Positions 16,217 to 25,978 are shown, counted from the stretch's first letter. The stretch is 45,105 bases of DNA from Anaerolineales bacterium (GCA_016789175.1 JAEURK010000340.1:1-45105); one strand, 5' to 3'. Notes: generated by a model from the letters alone, not told the origin. Made by a program: numbers and translations.

Positions 16217-18922
16217 ATGACGGCGCCGTTGCTCGCCAGCAAACTGCGCCTCCCGTTGGCGCGCGAGCGCGGGGTGGCGCGTCCCGGGTTGATCGCACGC
16301 CTCAACGAAGCGCTCGGCTCCGGGCGCCGGCTCACGTTGATCTCGGCCCCCGCCGGGTATGGCAAAACCACATTGGCCCGCGACTGGGTCGCCCAGTGCG
16401 CGCGCCCCGCCGCCTGGCTCTCGCTCGAAGAGGCTGATGATGAGCCCGGCCGTTTTCTGACGTACCTGATCGCGGCCCTGCAGACCCTCGTGGCCGGCAT
16501 CGGCGCCCAGGTGTTGACCGCACTGCAGAACGCTCAAACGGGCTCAGCCGACCGGCTCCTCACGCCGCTCCTCAACGAGCTGGCGTCTCTCGATGACGAT
16601 CTGATCCTGGTGCTCGACGATTTCCACACGATCCGCGCGGCCGCCGTTCATTCGGCCGTGACGTACCTGGTCGAGCGCCTGCCGGCGCAGGTGCACCTGG
16701 TGATCGTGACCCGCGAGGATCCGCCGCTCCCGATCGCGCGCCTGCGCGCCCGCGGACAGTTGACCGAATTGCATGCCGCCGACCTGCGCTTCACAGAGGC
16801 CGAAGCCGCCGCGTTTCTCCAGGACGTGATGGGCCTGGCGCTGACCGCGGCCGACGTCGCGGCCCTCGAGGCGCGGACCGAGGGCTGGATCGCCGGACTG
16901 CAGTTGGCGGCGCTGTCGTTGCAGGGCCAGGCCGATGCGTCCGAGGCTGTGCGCGCGTTTACGGGCGCGCATGCCTTCGTCCTCGACTACCTGCTCGAGG
17001 AGGTGCTGCGCCGACTGCCCGAGCACGTGCAGGTCTTCCTGCTCGATACCGCCATCCTCGATCGTCTGTGCGGGCCGCTGTGCGACGCCCTGCGCCCGGA
17101 GCGCGACACGTCGGGGGCCGAGACGCTCGCGCACCTGCAGCGCGTCAACGCCTTCGTCGTCCCGCTAGACAACGAGCGCCGCTGGTATCGCTATCACCAT
17201 CTCTTTCAGGATCTGTTGCGGCAGCGCCTGACGCGCACGCTTCCGCCGGCCGACATCGCCCGGCTCCACCGTCATGCCGGCGCATGGTTCGAGGCCCACG
17301 ACGACATTGGCGAAGCGATCCGCCATGCCCTGGCCGCCAACGATGCCGACCGGGCCGCGCAGATGGCCGAGAAGGCCTGGGAGGCGATGGATCGATCCTT
17401 CCAGTCAGCGGCCTGGTTGAGCTGGGTGCAGCGCCTGCCGGAGCGCTTCATTGCGGTCCGCCCGGTTCTGTGCACGCAGATCGCCTGGTCCTTTGTGGAC
17501 GTGGGCGAGGTCGAGTTGAGCGAATCCCATCTGCGCCTGGCTGAGCGGTGCCTGAGCGACCCGACCATGGAGCCCGTGGTCGTCGAGACCGGCCAGTTCG
17601 CGACGCTGCCCGCCCGGATCGCGCTGGTCCGTGCGTACAGCGCACTGACGGGCGGTGCGCTGGCAGAGGCCGCGCACTATGCCGAGCAGTGCCTCAGCCT
17701 CGCGCCGGCGGACGACGCCTACTTGCGCGCCCCGGCCAACTCGACGCTGGGCTGCACCTGCTGGGCCCGCGGCGACCTGCCGGCGGCGGTGGTGGCCCTG
17801 ACCGAGTGGGTCGAGTGGAATCGCCACGAGGGCGTGGCCGTCTTCGCCGTCGGGGGCGCGTTTGGCCTGGCCGAAGCCCACATCGAGTTGGGTCATCTCG
17901 GCCAGGGCTTCGAGACCTACCGGTGGGCGTCAGACTTGGCCTCCGCGCTCGGCGCCGAAGCCGAAGGCGTCAGCGCGCACCTCGCCTTGGGGTTGGGTTT
18001 GATCCACCATGAGCGTGGCGAGGACGAGCGGGCGGCCGTGTTCCTGCAGCGTGCGTTCGCGCTCGGCCCACGGTCGACGCTGGTGGATTGGGGCTACCGG
18101 CGCAGCCTGGCCGAGGCCCGTCTGCGCGAGTCGGAGGGGGATCTGGCCGGGGCGCTCGAGCGGTTGGACGATGCCGCGCGACTCTATGTCCGCACCGCGT
18201 TCCCCAATGCGCGTCCGGTCGAGGCGATGCGGGCGCGCCTGTATCTCAGGCTGGGCGATCTCCGTCGCGCTCGGGATTGGGTCCGCGCCAGTGGCGTCAC
18301 ACCGGACGACGCGCCGAGCTATCTGCGCGAATTCGAACATGTAACCCTCGCGCGCGTGTTGACGGCCGAATACCGTGTCACGGCCGCGCCAGGTCTGATC
18401 TCGGCGGCGCTTGGCCTCCTCGCGCGGCTCCTGCCGGCGGCCGCCGCACAAGACCGGATCGCCAGCCAGATCGACATCCACATCGCCCGGGCCCTGGCAC
18501 TGCACGCGCAGGGCGATCATGCCCCGGCGTTGGCCGCGTTGCGCGCGGCGCTCGCGCTGGCCGAGCCCGAAGGCTATCGGCGGATCTTCAGCGACGAAGG
18601 CGAACCGCTGGCGACCCTGCTGGCCCAGGTCGCGGCCGAGCGGCTCCAGCCCGGGGACGGCGACTACGCCACTGCGCTTGTCGCCGCGTCGCGGTCCGAT
18701 CCCCGCCCGGCGGGACGGACCGATCTGATCGAGCCTTTGAGCGAGCGCGAGCTCGACGTGCTGCGTCTTGTGGCCCAGGGCCTCTCCAACCAGGAGATCA
18801 GCCAGAGACTCTTTCTGGCCCTGAGCACCGTTAAGGGCCACAACCTGCGTGTCTTCGGCAAGCTGCAGGCGCGCAATCGCACCGACGCGGTGGCGCGCGC
18901 CCGAGCGGTGGGCTTGCTGTAG
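16217..18922 (+). CDS. MalT-like LuxR family ATP-dependent transcriptional regulator
   Basis: A 901-residue STAND-type activator, a paralogue of the protein at 2105-4321 and closer in length to classical MalT. Walker A is SAPAGYGKTT (43-52), Walker B DLILVLDDFHTI (about 131-142), followed by the family's VTREDPPLPIARLRARGQLTEL. The block RRWYRYHHLFQDLLRQRL marks the boundary to the TPR-like sensor domain (about 340-830). Residues 841-901 are a LuxR HTH: LSERELDVLRLVAQGLSNQE, STVKGHNLRVFGKL. The ATG at 16217 is set by the family N-terminus and the TATAAT box 6 nt before it; a longer upstream frame only reads through the palindromic repeat. Ligand and regulon unknown. Confidence 0.94.
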   Translation: MTAPLLASKLRLPLARERGVARPGLIARLNEALGSGRRLTLISAPAGYGKTTLARDWVAQCARPAAWLSLEEADDEPGRFLTYLIAALQTLVAGIGAQVLTALQNAQTGSADRLLTPLLNELASLDDDLILVLDDFHTIRAAAVHSAVTYLVERLPAQVHLVIVTREDPPLPIARLRARGQLTELHAADLRFTEAEAAAFLQDVMGLALTAADVAALEARTEGWIAGLQLAALSLQGQADASEAVRAFTGAHAFVLDYLLEEVLRRLPEHVQVFLLDTAILDRLCGPLCDALRPERDTSGAETLAHLQRVNAFVVPLDNERRWYRYHHLFQDLLRQRLTRTLPPADIARLHRHAGAWFEAHDDIGEAIRHALAANDADRAAQMAEKAWEAMDRSFQSAAWLSWVQRLPERFIAVRPVLCTQIAWSFVDVGEVELSESHLRLAERCLSDPTMEPVVVETGQFATLPARIALVRAYSALTGGALAEAAHYAEQCLSLAPADDAYLRAPANSTLGCTCWARGDLPAAVVALTEWVEWNRHEGVAVFAVGGAFGLAEAHIELGHLGQGFETYRWASDLASALGAEAEGVSAHLALGLGLIHHERGEDERAAVFLQRAFALGPRSTLVDWGYRRSLAEARLRESEGDLAGALERLDDAARLYVRTAFPNARPVEAMRARLYLRLGDLRRARDWVRASGVTPDDAPSYLREFEHVTLARVLTAEYRVTAAPGLISAALGLLARLLPAAAAQDRIASQIDIHIARALALHAQGDHAPALAALRAALALAEPEGYRRIFSDEGEPLATLLAQVAAERLQPGDGDYATALVAASRSDPRPAGRTDLIEPLSERELDVLRLVAQGLSNQEISQRLFLALSTVKGHNLRVFGKLQARNRTDAVARARAVGLL

Positions 18923-19210
18923 GTCGCCACGATTTGCCGGGCCGCAAGGTTAGAATCCTGGCGCGATTTTTTTGAATACAGATTTTGAACGGCCGAAATT
19001 AACCGAGAATCGTGTAGGACCTGTCAGGTCGAAGGTTAGAATCGCGCCGCCGGGCGCGCATCTCCCTACCAAGGAAGGTCCCCGCAGGGCATGGCGACTG
19101 ACGCGTCGAGCGGGGCCGTCAACGGACGTTGTAACGGATCAATGGATGAAGCGGATGGGCGACTGCGAGCGCGAGCGCAGAGCCTACGCCCCAACCGGCC
19201 CGGCTCCACT

Positions 19211-22200
19211 CTAATTCGCGTCGGCGAGTGCGGCGCGTCGGGCCCGCACCCGATCGACGTAACGCGCCGCACCCAGAACCTCAAACAGGCTTTGGGCCCG
19301 CGCGAGCTGCTCGGCGGCGCGTTCGCGGTCGCCCGAGTTGGCTCGGGCCAACAAAACGGTAGCGTACTCCTCACGCAGCCGGGCCTCGAGCCAATGCACC
19401 GGAAATTGCTGGGTCGTCGACAGCGCTTCTTCGTAGTGTCTGAGCGCGTCGTCGAGTTGGTCACGCCGGAAGTGGAGCTCGCCCGTGGCCCAGTGCAGGA
19501 AGAGTGGTGCCAAGAGCTTTGGCCTGTCGCCGGCGGATTGACGCGCCTCGGCCAGGTGCCGTTCGGCAGCTTCGAACTCGCCGCCGCCACTGCGCAATAA
19601 CGCCAGCAGACAGAGGGGCGCGACCCGATCGTGGCTGTCGGGTGACTCGTCGGCCAACACCGCCTCAAACTCCTGAATGGCGGCCGAACGCTCCCCGAGT
19701 TCCATCTTCGCGATGGCCCGTGACAGATGCAGGCGTTGTGTCTTCAGATACGGAGACCGATTCGCCTGCAGCGGGATCCGCTCGTGGATCTCGCGCAGCC
19801 GCTCGAGTGCGCGCTCCCACTCGCCCCGATAGCCCAGCAGGTCGGCCTCCAGGGTCTGCGCCGCCAGGTCGAGATACTCGGCCTGGGGCAGCGCCTGCGC
19901 CTCGCGGCGGATGTCGTGGAGCGTCTGGTCGACATCACCGAAATCACCCAGCGTCAGGGTGTAGTCGGCCACCAGCACCGCCACGTCCAGCGCCTGGATG
20001 TGCTGGCCGGTGCGCCGGTAGAGCTCTCCGGCGTGGCGCATGTGCTCGATGCCGGCGCGAACATCGTGCCCCATGTCCAGTTCGCCGCCGGCCAGATTGA
20101 AGTACGCACGGCTGGCGGCCGAGTACAGGCCGATCGGCTCGGTCAGGTCGATGGCCTGCTTGAGCAACACCTGGGCCTCGGCCGTCCCCTGTCCGAGCGT
20201 CAGCGCCAGGGTCGTCAGACATTCGGCCTGGATCTCGACCAGGCCGAAGCGCTCGGCCAACGCCAGGCCTCGACGGCAATAGTCGCCGGCCTCGACCGGC
20301 GGCTGAGTCATGTCTTTGGCATTGAACAGACAGGCCCGACCGGTCTCGTGCAACAGGGACGCCAGCCCGGGCGTGGCCGGCTCCGGCGGGATGCGTGTGA
20401 GACCGTCGAGGCAGATCTGGAGCGCGCCGGTTGTGTCGTTCCCGTACCAGGCCGCGCGCGCCTGGCGGGCGACGGCGGCCGCCGCCCGATCGGAGTCGTC
20501 ACCTTGCAGGTAGGCCTCGACGGCCTCACGCCAGGTCTGGCGTGCGTCCAAATAGCGCGAGTGCCGGTAGAGCGCTTCGCCCAGGCCGGCCAACAGCGGC
20601 GCGCGCACCGACGCGTCGAGCGTGTCGTCCAAGGCGCACAGTTCGAGCGCGGAACGAAAGTGCCGCTCGGCCTCTTGATTGGCGTAGACCGAGAGCGCCC
20701 GTTCGCCGGCGCGGCGGAGATACGCCAGGGCGCGCGCGTCGTCACCGGCCTGGCTGGTGTGGTAAGCCAGCGCCTCGAGATCGTTCGGTCGGCGTTGCTC
20801 GATCGCGGCCACAACGCGCCGATGCAGCAGGCGCAGCCGCGGGCCGCTCATGCTCTCGCGCAGCGTCGATGGGATCAAGGCGTGCGCGAACGTGAACTGC
20901 AGGCCATGGCCGTTGCGCAGTTCGTTGACGATTTGGGCCCGGGTGGCGCTCTCGAGCGCCTCGATCAGCGCCGGCTCGGCCACGCCGGCTGCGGTCTGCA
21001 ACGTGTCGAAGTCGAAGTCGCGGCCGAGGACGGCCGCCAGACGCAGCACCTCCTGGGCCGGCTCCGGCAGCTTGCCGAGCCGAACCTGGATGGTGATGCG
21101 CACGCTCTGCGGGATCTGGAGCGCGTGGGCCTTCGCCCGCTGCCAGGCGCCGTCGTCGAAAAAGATCTGGCCGTCCTCGACCAATGCCTTGCAGACCTCT
21201 TCCAGGAAGAACGGGTTGCCCTCGGTCTCGCGATACAGGCCGTCGAGCAGCTCGGCGTTGATCTCGGCTTCAGGGAGCCCGAATATCACGGCCAGCAGGC
21301 TGCGGACCTGGTCGCGGCTCAAGCGGTTCAGTTTCACGCGGGTGGCGAGCCGCTCGCGTTGGAGATCGTGGAGGAAGTCGGGCAGGCAGCAGGCCTGATC
21401 GAGCTCGGTCTCGCGATACGTCACGACGATCAACAGGCGTGAATGCTGGGCCCGGCGGGCGATGTGGCGCAGGGCCGAGAGCGTGCTGCTGTCGGCCCAG
21501 TGCGCGTCCTCCAAGACGACCAGCGCCGGCCGGGTTGCCGTAAGCCGTTGCAGGAAACCGGCGATGGCCTCGAACTGGCGCTGTTGTTGGGCGCGCGCGT
21601 CGGGCACGGGCGCCGGCGCCGCGCCGCCCTCGGCCAGCTCCGGCGCCAGGCTGAGCACATCCGCGCGCAGCGGCTCGGGCAGGGCGGTGCCGCCCGTGGC
21701 GGCCAGAAGACCGGCGGCGTACGCGGTCTGGACGATTTGGGCGATCGGGGCGTTCGGGCTGCCGCCCTCGGCATAGCACTCGCCGCGCAGGACGACGGCC
21801 CCCGAGACCTCGGCCAGCGCCGAGAGCTCGCGCACCAGCCGGGTCTTGCCGATGCCGGGCTCGCCACTGATCAACAGCGCCTGGCCGGCGCCGGCCAGGG
21901 CCCGGCGCCAGAGCGCGCTGACTTCGGCCAGCTCGCGCTCGCGTCCGACCATGCGCCCGCGCACCATCCGGTCGAGCAGCGACAGCGCCGCGTCGTCGGC
22001 CACGGCGTCGTCGTCCCAGTGCTCGAGCCGCAACGCCACCTCGGCCGCCGAGCCGGGCCGATCGTCTGGATCCTTGGCGAGCAGGCTCAGCGTGACGGCC
22101 TCCAGGGTCGGGGGGATCTCGGGACGATGGGCGCGCGGTTGAACCGGCGCTGCATAGAGGTGTTGGGAGATCACCGTCACCGGCTCATCGCCTGTGAACG

Positions 22201-22810
22201 GCAGCCGGCCGGTGGTCAACTCGTACAGCATCACGCCCAGCGCATACAGGTCGGCCCGGGCATCGATCTCGTGGCCGAGCAGGATCTCGGGCGCCAGGTA
22301 GAACACGGTCCCGACGATGGCGCCGTCGGCGGTCAGCCGGGTGGCAGCCGAGCGCGCCAACCCGAAGTCGGTCAGCTTGGCCATGCCGTCGGCTGTCACC
22401 AGTACGTTCTCGGGTTTGAGGTCGCGGTGGATCACGCCGTGTTGGTGGGCGTGCGCGAGGGCGGCGCAGATCTGGCGGACGATGGCCACGATCTCGGACA
22501 GGGGCAGGCGGCCCGTTGTCGCCAGGGTCTCGCCCTCGACCAACTCCATCACGATGAAGGACACGCCATCGGCCTCGCCGGCGTCGTAGACGTTGACGAT
22601 GTTAGGATGGTTGAGGCGGGCGGCGGAGCGGGCCTCGGCCAGCAGGCGCGAGCGGCCGGCGGTGCCGAGCCCGGCCCGGTTGAGCACCTTGACCGCCACC
22701 GGGCGGTCGAGCAACTCGTCCTGGGCCCGGAAGATCGTGCCCATGCCGCCCTGACCGAGTTCGGGCCCGAGGCGGTACCGTTCAGCGATGAGGCTACCGG
22801 TGGTGGTCAT
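19211..22810 (-). CDS. Ser/Thr protein kinase fused to AAA ATPase and TPR repeats
   Basis: A 1199-residue cytosolic signalling protein. Residues 11-265 are a complete Hanks kinase: G-loop GQGGMG (19-24), catalytic Lys41 in VAVKV, HRDLKPEN (128-135), DFG (148-150), APE (173-175). Residues about 287-560 are an AAA module like those of LuxR-family regulators: MVGRERELAEV, Walker A GEPGIGKT (316-323), Walker B VVLEDAHWAD (about 431-440), ETEGNPFFLEEV. The rest (about 650-1199) is TPR repeats. There is no HTH, no transmembrane segment and no extracellular sensor. The layout resembles PknK-type kinases. It lies 53 bp downstream of a PP2C phosphatase gene on the same strand, giving a kinase-phosphatase pair. 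Its C-terminal TPR has a stray copy at 14.1 kb. Confidence 0.95.
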   Translation of the reverse strand: MTTTGSLIAERYRLGPELGQGGMGTIFRAQDELLDRPVAVKVLNRAGLGTAGRSRLLAEARSAARLNHPNIVNVYDAGEADGVSFIVMELVEGETLATTGRLPLSEIVAIVRQICAALAHAHQHGVIHRDLKPENVLVTADGMAKLTDFGLARSAATRLTADGAIVGTVFYLAPEILLGHEIDARADLYALGVMLYELTTGRLPFTGDEPVTVISQHLYAAPVQPRAHRPEIPPTLEAVTLSLLAKDPDDRPGSAAEVALRLEHWDDDAVADDAALSLLDRMVRGRMVGRERELAEVSALWRRALAGAGQALLISGEPGIGKTRLVRELSALAEVSGAVVLRGECYAEGGSPNAPIAQIVQTAYAAGLLAATGGTALPEPLRADVLSLAPELAEGGAAPAPVPDARAQQQRQFEAIAGFLQRLTATRPALVVLEDAHWADSSTLSALRHIARRAQHSRLLIVVTYRETELDQACCLPDFLHDLQRERLATRVKLNRLSRDQVRSLLAVIFGLPEAEINAELLDGLYRETEGNPFFLEEVCKALVEDGQIFFDDGAWQRAKAHALQIPQSVRITIQVRLGKLPEPAQEVLRLAAVLGRDFDFDTLQTAAGVAEPALIEALESATRAQIVNELRNGHGLQFTFAHALIPSTLRESMSGPRLRLLHRRVVAAIEQRRPNDLEALAYHTSQAGDDARALAYLRRAGERALSVYANQEAERHFRSALELCALDDTLDASVRAPLLAGLGEALYRHSRYLDARQTWREAVEAYLQGDDSDRAAAAVARQARAAWYGNDTTGALQICLDGLTRIPPEPATPGLASLLHETGRACLFNAKDMTQPPVEAGDYCRRGLALAERFGLVEIQAECLTTLALTLGQGTAEAQVLLKQAIDLTEPIGLYSAASRAYFNLAGGELDMGHDVRAGIEHMRHAGELYRRTGQHIQALDVAVLVADYTLTLGDFGDVDQTLHDIRREAQALPQAEYLDLAAQTLEADLLGYRGEWERALERLREIHERIPLQANRSPYLKTQRLHLSRAIAKMELGERSAAIQEFEAVLADESPDSHDRVAPLCLLALLRSGGGEFEAAERHLAEARQSAGDRPKLLAPLFLHWATGELHFRRDQLDDALRHYEEALSTTQQFPVHWLEARLREEYATVLLARANSGDRERAAEQLARAQSLFEVLGAARYVDRVRARRAALADAN

Positions 22811-22863
22811 AGTTTCTGCCCACGGATGAGGCGTCAGTCCGCCGACACCATCCTATCGCCGTT

Positions 22864-24189
22864 TCAACCAATCCGCTTGGCCAGCAGCAGGGTGATGTCG
22901 TCGTGTTGCGGCAGACCGCCGTCGAAGTCGTCCAGCGCCCGATGCAGGATGTCGATCAGGGCCTGAGGATCGAGCGATGCATGGGTTCGCAGCGCTTGCA
23001 GCAGGCGCGTCATCCCGTACTCCTCGCCCTCAGGCGAACGGGCATCGGGCACGCCGTCGCTGTAGAGCAGGATAAGATCACCGGGCTCCACACAGGTCGT
23101 GCTTCGGCCAAAGGTCGCTTCGGCGTCGATCCCGAGCGGCATGCCGGTGCGGCCGAGCGTCTGGAAGTCATCGTGGGCGGCGCGATAGTGCAGGATGGGC
23201 GGATGACCGGCGTTGACGCACTCGATCGCATCGCCGGCGGCGGTCACACGGACATAGCCGAGGGTGACGAACATGCTGTTGGGCGAATCGGCCGTGATCA
23301 GGCGGTTGGCCTGCGTGATCGCCGCCGCCGGGTCGTCGGTCGCGGCCAGCGCCGCGTGGATGGTGCTGCGGGCCAGTGCCATGAAGAGCGCGGCCGGCAT
23401 GCCCTTGTCGGTGATATCGGCCACGATCAGGCCCAGGTGGTCGACGCCGTTCGGCGCGGACTTGCCGTGGAGGGTCGCCTCGCTGACCAGGGCGAAGTAA
23501 TCGCCGGCTACCTCCCGCGCTGGGAGCCAGAGCGCCGCGAACGACCACCCCGGGAAGACCGGCATCGTGCGCGGCATCAGGCTGGCCTGAACCTCGCGCG
23601 CGAGTTGCAACTCGCGTTCGAGCCGACCTTTCTCGAGCGCTTCGCGATACAGACGGGCGTTGTCGATGGCGATCGCGGCGCTGGCGGCGATCGCGGTGAG
23701 TAATTCCAGGTCGGCCGGCCCAAACACCCCGGCCTGGATGCGGTTGTCGACGTAGATCACGCCGATGACCACGCCCTTGACCTTGAGCGGCACCGACAGC
23801 ACGGCGCGCAGGCCGAGGTTGACCACGCTCTCGCGCAGGTTCAGGCGCTGGTCGATGCGCGCGTCGCTGGTGAGCACCGCCTCGCCGGTCTCGGCGACCC
23901 GCTCGCTGATCCCGCGCGAGACCTGGAAGCGCGGCTGCTCGATGGCATGCTGGTCGAGGCCGCGCGCCACCTGGAACAGCAACGGGCCGTCGCCGTCCTT
24001 CAGCATCAAGAAGCCGCGCTCGGCCCGCACCGCCGCGATGACTTCGTCCATCACGCGGTCGAGCACCTCGTCAAGATCCAGTGATGAGCTGAACGTGCGC
24101 GTGAGACGATAGAGCAGGGCGAGGCGGTCGTCGCCGCCCTGCGGGCGGTCACCGGGGCTGGTTCCACGGGAGGGGTTGATCGTCGACAT
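22864..24189 (-). CDS. GAF-domain PP2C/SpoIIE-type serine phosphatase (RsbU-like)
   Basis: A 441-residue cytosolic protein. Residues about 25-190 are a GAF sensor (LALLYRLTRTFSSSLDLDEV, AVLSVPLKVKGVVIGVIYVD), then a short helical linker (ERELQLAREVQASLMP) and a SpoIIE/PP2C phosphatase with its metal and structural motifs: REVAGDYF, VADITDKGMPAALFMA, CVNAGHPP, LLYSDGVPDA and HDDITLLLAKR. Such enzymes dephosphorylate anti-sigma-factor antagonists or other phosphoserine proteins; here the likely partner is the kinase encoded 53 bp downstream. ATG 24189 is chosen over an upstream in-frame start because the extra residues look like translated promoter: a TACAAT -10 box lies 29 nt upstream. Confidence 0.93.
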   Translation of the reverse strand: MSTINPSRGTSPGDRPQGGDDRLALLYRLTRTFSSSLDLDEVLDRVMDEVIAAVRAERGFLMLKDGDGPLLFQVARGLDQHAIEQPRFQVSRGISERVAETGEAVLTSDARIDQRLNLRESVVNLGLRAVLSVPLKVKGVVIGVIYVDNRIQAGVFGPADLELLTAIAASAAIAIDNARLYREALEKGRLERELQLAREVQASLMPRTMPVFPGWSFAALWLPAREVAGDYFALVSEATLHGKSAPNGVDHLGLIVADITDKGMPAALFMALARSTIHAALAATDDPAAAITQANRLITADSPNSMFVTLGYVRVTAAGDAIECVNAGHPPILHYRAAHDDFQTLGRTGMPLGIDAEATFGRSTTCVEPGDLILLYSDGVPDARSPEGEEYGMTRLLQALRTHASLDPQALIDILHRALDDFDGGLPQHDDITLLLAKRIG

Positions 24190-24454
24190 GGGGGTAGCGC
24201 GGACAAGATGATTGTACTTGCGTCGCGTCTGAATCAACAGACGTGGCGCCTTTCCGGCGAAGACCCCGCTGACAGGTCGGGCCGGCACAGGCGCGCCACC
24301 GGGAGGTAGGGCTTGACCCCCGAGCGCGTCCGATTGCCTGACGCACGGCGCGGCGCCCGGGAATCAGGGTGGCTATCGTCCGCATTGCGAGGTATAACGC
24401 CTAACACAGCGCCGGCCTGGCGTGCACGCTTATGACGGGAGACCCTGAAACCAC

Positions 24455-24976
24455 ATGACTCATCAGCCCGAATCGACCCTGATCGAACTCCTGCGCTACA
24501 ACCAGTGGGCCAACCAGCAACTGCTCAGCGTATGCCTGGGCCTCGACCAGAGCCAGGTCTCGGCCCCGATCCCGGGCGCCTATGGCTCGGTGCACCGGAC
24601 CTTCGGTCACCTGCTCCATGCCGAAGCCGACTACATCGGCCGGATCACCGGCGCTCGGCCGGAGCCGCCGTTTCGCTGGGAGGACGGCCCCAGCCTCGAA
24701 CAGCTGCAAGCCTTCGCCGCGCAGGTCGGCCAGGCTTTTCTGGACGTGGTGGAGCGCGTCCCGCCGACCCAAAACGTGCACGAAGAGGAGGACGGCCTGA
24801 CGATGGATTACCACGCCCGCCAGCTCTTCATGCAGGTCATCATCCACGGCATCGAGCATCGGATCAACATCACCACCTATCTCAACACGCTGGGGATCGC
24901 CTTGCCTGAGCTGGACGGCTGGGGCTACCTGTTCGCGTATGGTGATCGCTTCGGCCTGAGCGAGGGCAAAGCCTGA
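24455..24976 (+). CDS. DinB family protein (putative metal-dependent hydrolase/transferase)
   Basis: A 173-residue four-helix-bundle protein of the DinB/YfiT superfamily. Starts with LIELLRYNQWANQQLLSVCL, typical of the first helix. Metal-ligand candidates are the His residues in FGHLLHAEADYI and in IIHGIEHRINI. The family includes bacillithiol and mycothiol transferases and DNA-damage-inducible proteins of unknown activity; nothing here tells which. GGGAGACC lies about 12 nt before the ATG; a TATAAC box near 24395 may be its -10. Monocistronic. Confidence 0.88.
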   Translation: MTHQPESTLIELLRYNQWANQQLLSVCLGLDQSQVSAPIPGAYGSVHRTFGHLLHAEADYIGRITGARPEPPFRWEDGPSLEQLQAFAAQVGQAFLDVVERVPPTQNVHEEEDGLTMDYHARQLFMQVIIHGIEHRINITTYLNTLGIALPELDGWGYLFAYGDRFGLSEGKA

Positions 24977-24999
24977 CCGCTCGCGTCGCGAATGGCGTG

Positions 25000-25062
25000 G
25001 CGCGAAGAAGCGCAGAGTACGATGGACCCTTGGAGTTCTTCGTGCTCTGCGCTTCTTCGCGC
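25000..25062. repeat. 18-bp perfect inverted repeat, dispersed-repeat type
   Basis: gcgcgaagaagcgcagag (25000-25017) is exactly inverted at 25045-25062 with a 27-nt loop. The words (cgaagaagcgcagag) are of the kind found in intergenic palindromes scattered through many environmental genomes. It sits 24 bp after the DinB stop and may act as its transcript end. Confidence 0.65.
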
Positions 25063-25193
25063 TGCCTGCTCCACGGTGTACCACATCCCGTTATTGAGAA
25101 CGGCCTGGCAGCCGGACGCGTGGTCGGGTTCCGCGCCCTCAACACCCGTTCTGATCGTTGTATCAAATTGCACGACATCGTAACGCACTCGAA

Positions 25194-25208
25194 TGTGACA
25201 ATGTCACA
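25194..25208. promoter_or_regulatory. Palindromic operator TGTGACAATGTCACA
   Basis: A perfect 15-bp dyad with a central A, centred 30 bp upstream of the -35 box of the copper/heme operon. The half-site TGTGA resembles CRP/FNR-family sites but the spacing is 5 rather than 6 bp, so the regulator is not assignable. The position fits an activator. Confidence 0.6.
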
Positions 25209-25230
25209 GCTTGCAATATGATGCTATTGC

Positions 25231-25259
25231 TTGACAGGTCAACATCGGACTGTTATGAT
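25231..25259 (+). promoter_or_regulatory. Consensus sigma-70-type promoter of copper/heme operon
   Basis: TTGACA (25231-25236), 17-bp spacer, TATGAT (25254-25259). The -35 is perfect and the -10 has one mismatch. Predicted leader is about 100 nt to the first ATG at 25365. Confidence 0.8.
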
Positions 25260-25364
25260 CCGTTATATCCTGTGACGTATACCAGTTGACGTGTGGTTTT
25301 GATGGCGCCCGATTGGCTCTCGCTGCTCATTCCTCTATTCGCTCCTCCAGGACACCTACAACAA

Positions 25365-25913
25365 ATGAATAGCCGGAAAATGATCCACTACCTCGTACTT
25401 GTGAGCCTGTTGGGGTTGTCGGGTTGTGCGCGGCCTCATTCGGAGGTGCCCCCACCGACGGGGGCGCCGGTGGGGGCCATGACGCTCAGGATCGAGTCGG
25501 CCTGGTCGCGTTCGACGGCCGAGATCGAGGCCGGCACTGGCATCGTCTACATGTCCATCACAAACACAGGCACGCAGGCCGAAACCCTGCTGGCGGCCAA
25601 AACTCCCATCGCGGGGGCTGTGGAGTTCCATATCCATGTCCAGGACTCCAATGGGGTGATGCGCATGCGCATGGTCGACGGCGGGCGGATCGAGATACCG
25701 GCCGGCGGCACGGTCATCCTCGAACCTGGTGGGCTGCACATCATGCTGATCAATCTGGCCGAAGCGTTGAAGTCCGGCACAACATACCCACTGACGCTCA
25801 AGTTCGAACGATCGGGCGAGGTCACCCTGCCGGTCCCGGTGGCCGATAGCGCTCCCGCCGAAGCGGTTCCGATGCAGATCCTGCCAGGGAGTTTCGAACA
25901 CCAGACGCCCTGA
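25365..25913 (+). CDS. Lipoprotein copper chaperone, PCu(A)C family
   Basis: A 182-residue lipoprotein: signal peptide with lipobox LSGC, short Pro-rich linker, then a PCu(A)C beta-barrel. The Cu(I) ligands are all present: His91, Met103, His125 and Met127 in the pattern H-x11-M-x21-H-x-M (HVQDSNGVMRMRMV ... GLHIML). These chaperones deliver periplasmic Cu(I) to cytochrome oxidase and other cuproproteins. First gene of a three-gene operon with a strong promoter and an upstream operator. ATG 25365 is preferred (AGGAC about 11 nt upstream); ATG 25380 is an alternative five codons on. The gap to the next gene is 65 bp. Confidence 0.92.
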   Translation: MNSRKMIHYLVLVSLLGLSGCARPHSEVPPPTGAPVGAMTLRIESAWSRSTAEIEAGTGIVYMSITNTGTQAETLLAAKTPIAGAVEFHIHVQDSNGVMRMRMVDGGRIEIPAGGTVILEPGGLHIMLINLAEALKSGTTYPLTLKFERSGEVTLPVPVADSAPAEAVPMQILPGSFEHQTP

Positions 25914-25978
25914 CACGTTTTGGCTGATCAGCGGGCGGTAGTCCGTTGACGTCATTCATTCATCAAGGAGAAGAACGC

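Noticed and set aside
18960-18972. T-run (seven T) after the MalT-like gene as an intrinsic terminator
   Set aside because: Only a 5-bp stem with a long loop can be drawn before it, too weak to call.
25194-25208. CRP binding site
   Set aside because: Half-sites match TGTGA but the spacer is 5 rather than 6 bp; kept as an unassigned operator.
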